A stretch of 36,112 nt of DNA. Origin: Methylovirgula sp. Lineage in GTDB: Bacteria; Pseudomonadota; Alphaproteobacteria; Rhizobiales; Beijerinckiaceae. The position numbers and the translations under genes are program-made. Shown here piece by piece: positions 34,415 to 36,112 of the stretch. Under the pieces are notes generated by a model that was given only the letters and a program-made list of their open reading frames with translations, searched no databases and was not told where the DNA came from. Where the stretch lies: assembly GCA_030040215.1 (NCBI GenBank), contig JASHUD010000051.1:1-36112 (forward strand), written 5' to 3'. The first letter of the stretch is position 1; each line of letters opens with the position of its first letter.

Positions 34415-34864
34415 ATGCAGATCTCGTTCTACCATCTTCAGCACCAGCCGCTCGAATGGGCGCTTCCCCCGCTCGTCGAACAATGGCTCGCGGAAGGCGC
34501 GCGCGTCGTCGTTGAGGCGGCAAGCGAGGAACGGCTCGACGCGCTCGACGAAGCGCTTTGGACCTACAACGACGCAAGCTTTCTCGCGCACGGGCGCGCG
34601 CGCGACGGCGACGCCGAGATGCAACCCGTCTACCTCACGACGCAAGGCGAGAATCCGAACGGTGCGAACCTGCGCGTGCTGGTCGATGGCGCCGCGTTCG
34701 CGCCCGACGGATCGGGCTGCGCGCGCACGATCCTGCTGTTCGACGGCAACGACGCCGATCAGCTCGATGCCGCGCGAGCGCAGTGGAAACGGCTGAAGGG
34801 CGAGGGTTTCGCGCCGGCCTATTGGCAGCAGGGCGCCGGCGGCAAATGGGAGAAGCGCGGATGA
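34415..34864 (+). CDS. holC: DNA polymerase III chi subunit
   Basis: A 149-residue protein of the clamp-loader complex that links the polymerase to single-strand binding protein. Family features: ISFYHLQHQPLEWALPPLVE at the start, the KxL-like WLAEGARVVVEAASEERLD segment, LDEALWTYNDASFLAHG, and FDGNDADQLDAARAQWKRL. It begins 12 bases after pepA, the usual neighbour, without a clear ribosome site, so it is probably translated from the pepA message. Confidence 0.93.
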   Translation: MQISFYHLQHQPLEWALPPLVEQWLAEGARVVVEAASEERLDALDEALWTYNDASFLAHGRARDGDAEMQPVYLTTQGENPNGANLRVLVDGAAFAPDGSGCARTILLFDGNDADQLDAARAQWKRLKGEGFAPAYWQQGAGGKWEKRG

Positions 34865-34936
34865 GGCTATTGTTTGCCTTGTCGTCGCACCAGCCATAGT
34901 CTAGCCGGATATATCGCAACCCGGGCAGAGGCGTTC

Positions 34937-35536
34937 ATGAAATTATTGCGGTCGCGCGTCCGCGCAATTTTCGCCATCGTCGTCGTCGGCCTTACGGTCT
35001 CGGCTTGCGGTTACAACACGATCCCGACTTTGGAGGAGCAGGCGAACGCGAAATGGGCGGACGTGCAGAACAATTATCAGCGTCGCGCCGACCTCATCCC
35101 CAATCTCGTCGCCACCGTGCAAGGTTACGCCAAGCAGGAGAAGGACGTGCTCACGTCGGTCACCGAGGCGCGCGCCAAGGCGACGCAGGTGAAGATCGAC
35201 GTCTCCGATCTGACAGATCCGGCAAAGCTCAAACAGTTTCAGGATGCGCAGAATCAACTCTCGGGCGCGCTTGGCCACTTGCTTGCGATCAGCGAAAATT
35301 ATCCCGATCTGAAGTCGAACCAGAATTTCTTGGTGCTGCAGGCGCAGTTGGAAGGGACCGAAAACCGCATCGCCATCGCGCGGCGCGATTATATCGAGGC
35401 GGTGCGCGCCTATAATACGGAGCTAAAGACCTTTCCGGGTGTGCTGTGGGCTGCGACCTTCTTCCGCAACAACAAGCCGATGGCGGAGTTTGCCGCCAAC
35501 GAGAATGCGCAAACGCCGCCGCGGGTGAAGTTCTGA
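34937..35536 (+). CDS. lemA: LemA family lipoprotein
   Basis: A 199-residue protein. The N-terminal signal MKLLRSRVRAIFAIVVVGLT ends in a lipobox, VSAC, so C24 should be lipid-anchored. The LemA domain follows: NYQRRADLIPNLVATVQGYA, then KQEKDVLTSVTEARAKA and the coiled, three-helix remainder to FPGVLWA. ATG 34937 has AGAGG five bases ahead and opens the signal peptide; the upstream in-frame start does not. LemA is commonly paired with TPM-domain proteins, as here; the function is unsettled. Confidence 0.94.
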   Translation: MKLLRSRVRAIFAIVVVGLTVSACGYNTIPTLEEQANAKWADVQNNYQRRADLIPNLVATVQGYAKQEKDVLTSVTEARAKATQVKIDVSDLTDPAKLKQFQDAQNQLSGALGHLLAISENYPDLKSNQNFLVLQAQLEGTENRIAIARRDYIEAVRAYNTELKTFPGVLWAATFFRNNKPMAEFAANENAQTPPRVKF

Positions 35537-35564
35537 CGCGGCGCTGTTCTCCAGTGGCTCTGCG

Positions 35565-36112
35565 ATGAGCTCGGCGGCGCGCCTTTCTTCCTGCCTCGCT
35601 TCGGCGCTGGCCTCCGTTGTCTTTGCTGTCGCGGTTCTGCTCGCGGCCTCAATTCCGGGGCGGGCGGTCGATTTTCCTGCACTCACCGGTCGTGTCGTCG
35701 ATCAGGCCGACATCGTCCCCGCCGCGACGCGTCAGGCGCTCGAAACCAAGCTCGCCGATCTCGAATCGAAGTCCGGCATTCAGCTTGTCGTTGCGACCGT
35801 TCGCTCGCTTCAAGGCGAGGAGATCGAGCCTTATGCGAACGAACTCTTCCGAACCTGGAAACTCGGAGAGAAAGACAAGAATAACGGCGTGCTTCTTCTC
35901 GTCGCGCCGAACGAGCACAGAGTGCGGATCGAGGTCGGCTATGGGCTCGAGCCGACGCTCACCGACGCGCTGTCAAAACTCATCATCGTCGACGCCATTG
36001 CGCCGCGGTTCAAGGCGGGCGATTTCGGCACAGGCATAACAAACGGCGTCGACGATATCATCACGGTGCTGACCACGGATTCTTCGGAGTGGCAGAAGCG
36101 TCCGTCGCTGCG
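35565..36112 (+). CDS. TPM-domain (YgcG/DUF477) exported protein, 3' partial
   Basis: Open from ATG 35565 to the window edge, 182 residues without a stop. A signal peptide (hydrophobic ASALASVVFAVAVLLAASI) is cut near residue 34. The TPM domain begins LTGRVVDQADIVPAATR (about 40-56) and contains GIQLVVATVRSL, NNGVLLLVAPNEHRVRIEVG split at 106-125, GYGLEPTLTDA and FKAGDFGTGI. The C-terminus, which in this family often has membrane helices and a Gly-rich tail, lies outside. It follows lemA by 28 bases, the usual LemA-TPM pair. Confidence 0.92.
   Translation, partial: MSSAARLSSCLASALASVVFAVAVLLAASIPGRAVDFPALTGRVVDQADIVPAATRQALETKLADLESKSGIQLVVATVRSLQGEEIEPYANELFRTWKLGEKDKNNGVLLLVAPNEHRVRIEVGYGLEPTLTDALSKLIIVDAIAPRFKAGDFGTGITNGVDDIITVLTTDSSEWQKRPSL

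Overview
The window is a chromosomal stretch of an alphaproteobacterium, most likely a member of the Hyphomicrobiales (Rhizobiales). The evidence is the GC-rich codon use together with blocks in an order I know from that group: rpsF-rpsR-DUF2232-rplI, dnaB-radA-cvpA-purF, fabD-fabG-acpP-fabF-mltG-yicC-gmk, and lptG-lptD-surA-pdxA-rsmA. A class I polyhydroxyalkanoate synthase and the alphaproteobacterial families DUF2842 and DUF2232 agree with this. I cannot fix the family from the sequence alone. Nearly all of the window is core genome; no phage, transposase, CRISPR array, tRNA or rRNA was seen.

Layout. 1-5.4 kb: the end of an unidentified gene, DUF2842, a higBA toxin-antitoxin pair, heme A synthase (ctaA), rplM-rpsI, argC and a fumarylacetoacetate-hydrolase-family gene. 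5.5-8.8 kb: PHA synthase diverging from a small secreted protein, then an SDR dehydrogenase. 8.8-17 kb (minus strand): purF, cvpA, radA, dnaB, rplI, DUF2232, rpsR and rpsF, i.e. purine synthesis, DNA repair, replication and ribosome assembly. 17.2-18.2 kb: two tail-to-tail small secreted proteins and a cysteine-cluster protein. 18.4-25.5 kb (plus strand): fatty-acid synthesis (fabD, fabG, acpP, fabF), then mltG, yicC and gmk. 25.6-32.2 kb (minus strand): a tightly coupled outer-membrane biogenesis operon lptG-lptD-surA-pdxA-rsmA, with start/stop overlaps at three of its four junctions. 32.8-36.1 kb (plus strand): pepA, holC, lemA and a TPM-domain gene that runs off the end.

The accessory or unusual elements are the higBA pair; two copies of one palindromic intergenic repeat (about 3.4 and 12.7 kb); a GC-rich inverted-repeat cluster between the convergent gmk and rsmA; and a 610-bp gene-poor region between lptG and pepA that holds a perfect 11-bp hairpin where lptF would be expected. 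alr, normally between dnaB and radA in relatives, is also absent, and the second palindrome copy sits there. I did not find a convincing new multi-gene system. The most useful leads are the two synteny gaps and the uncharacterised small secreted proteins.
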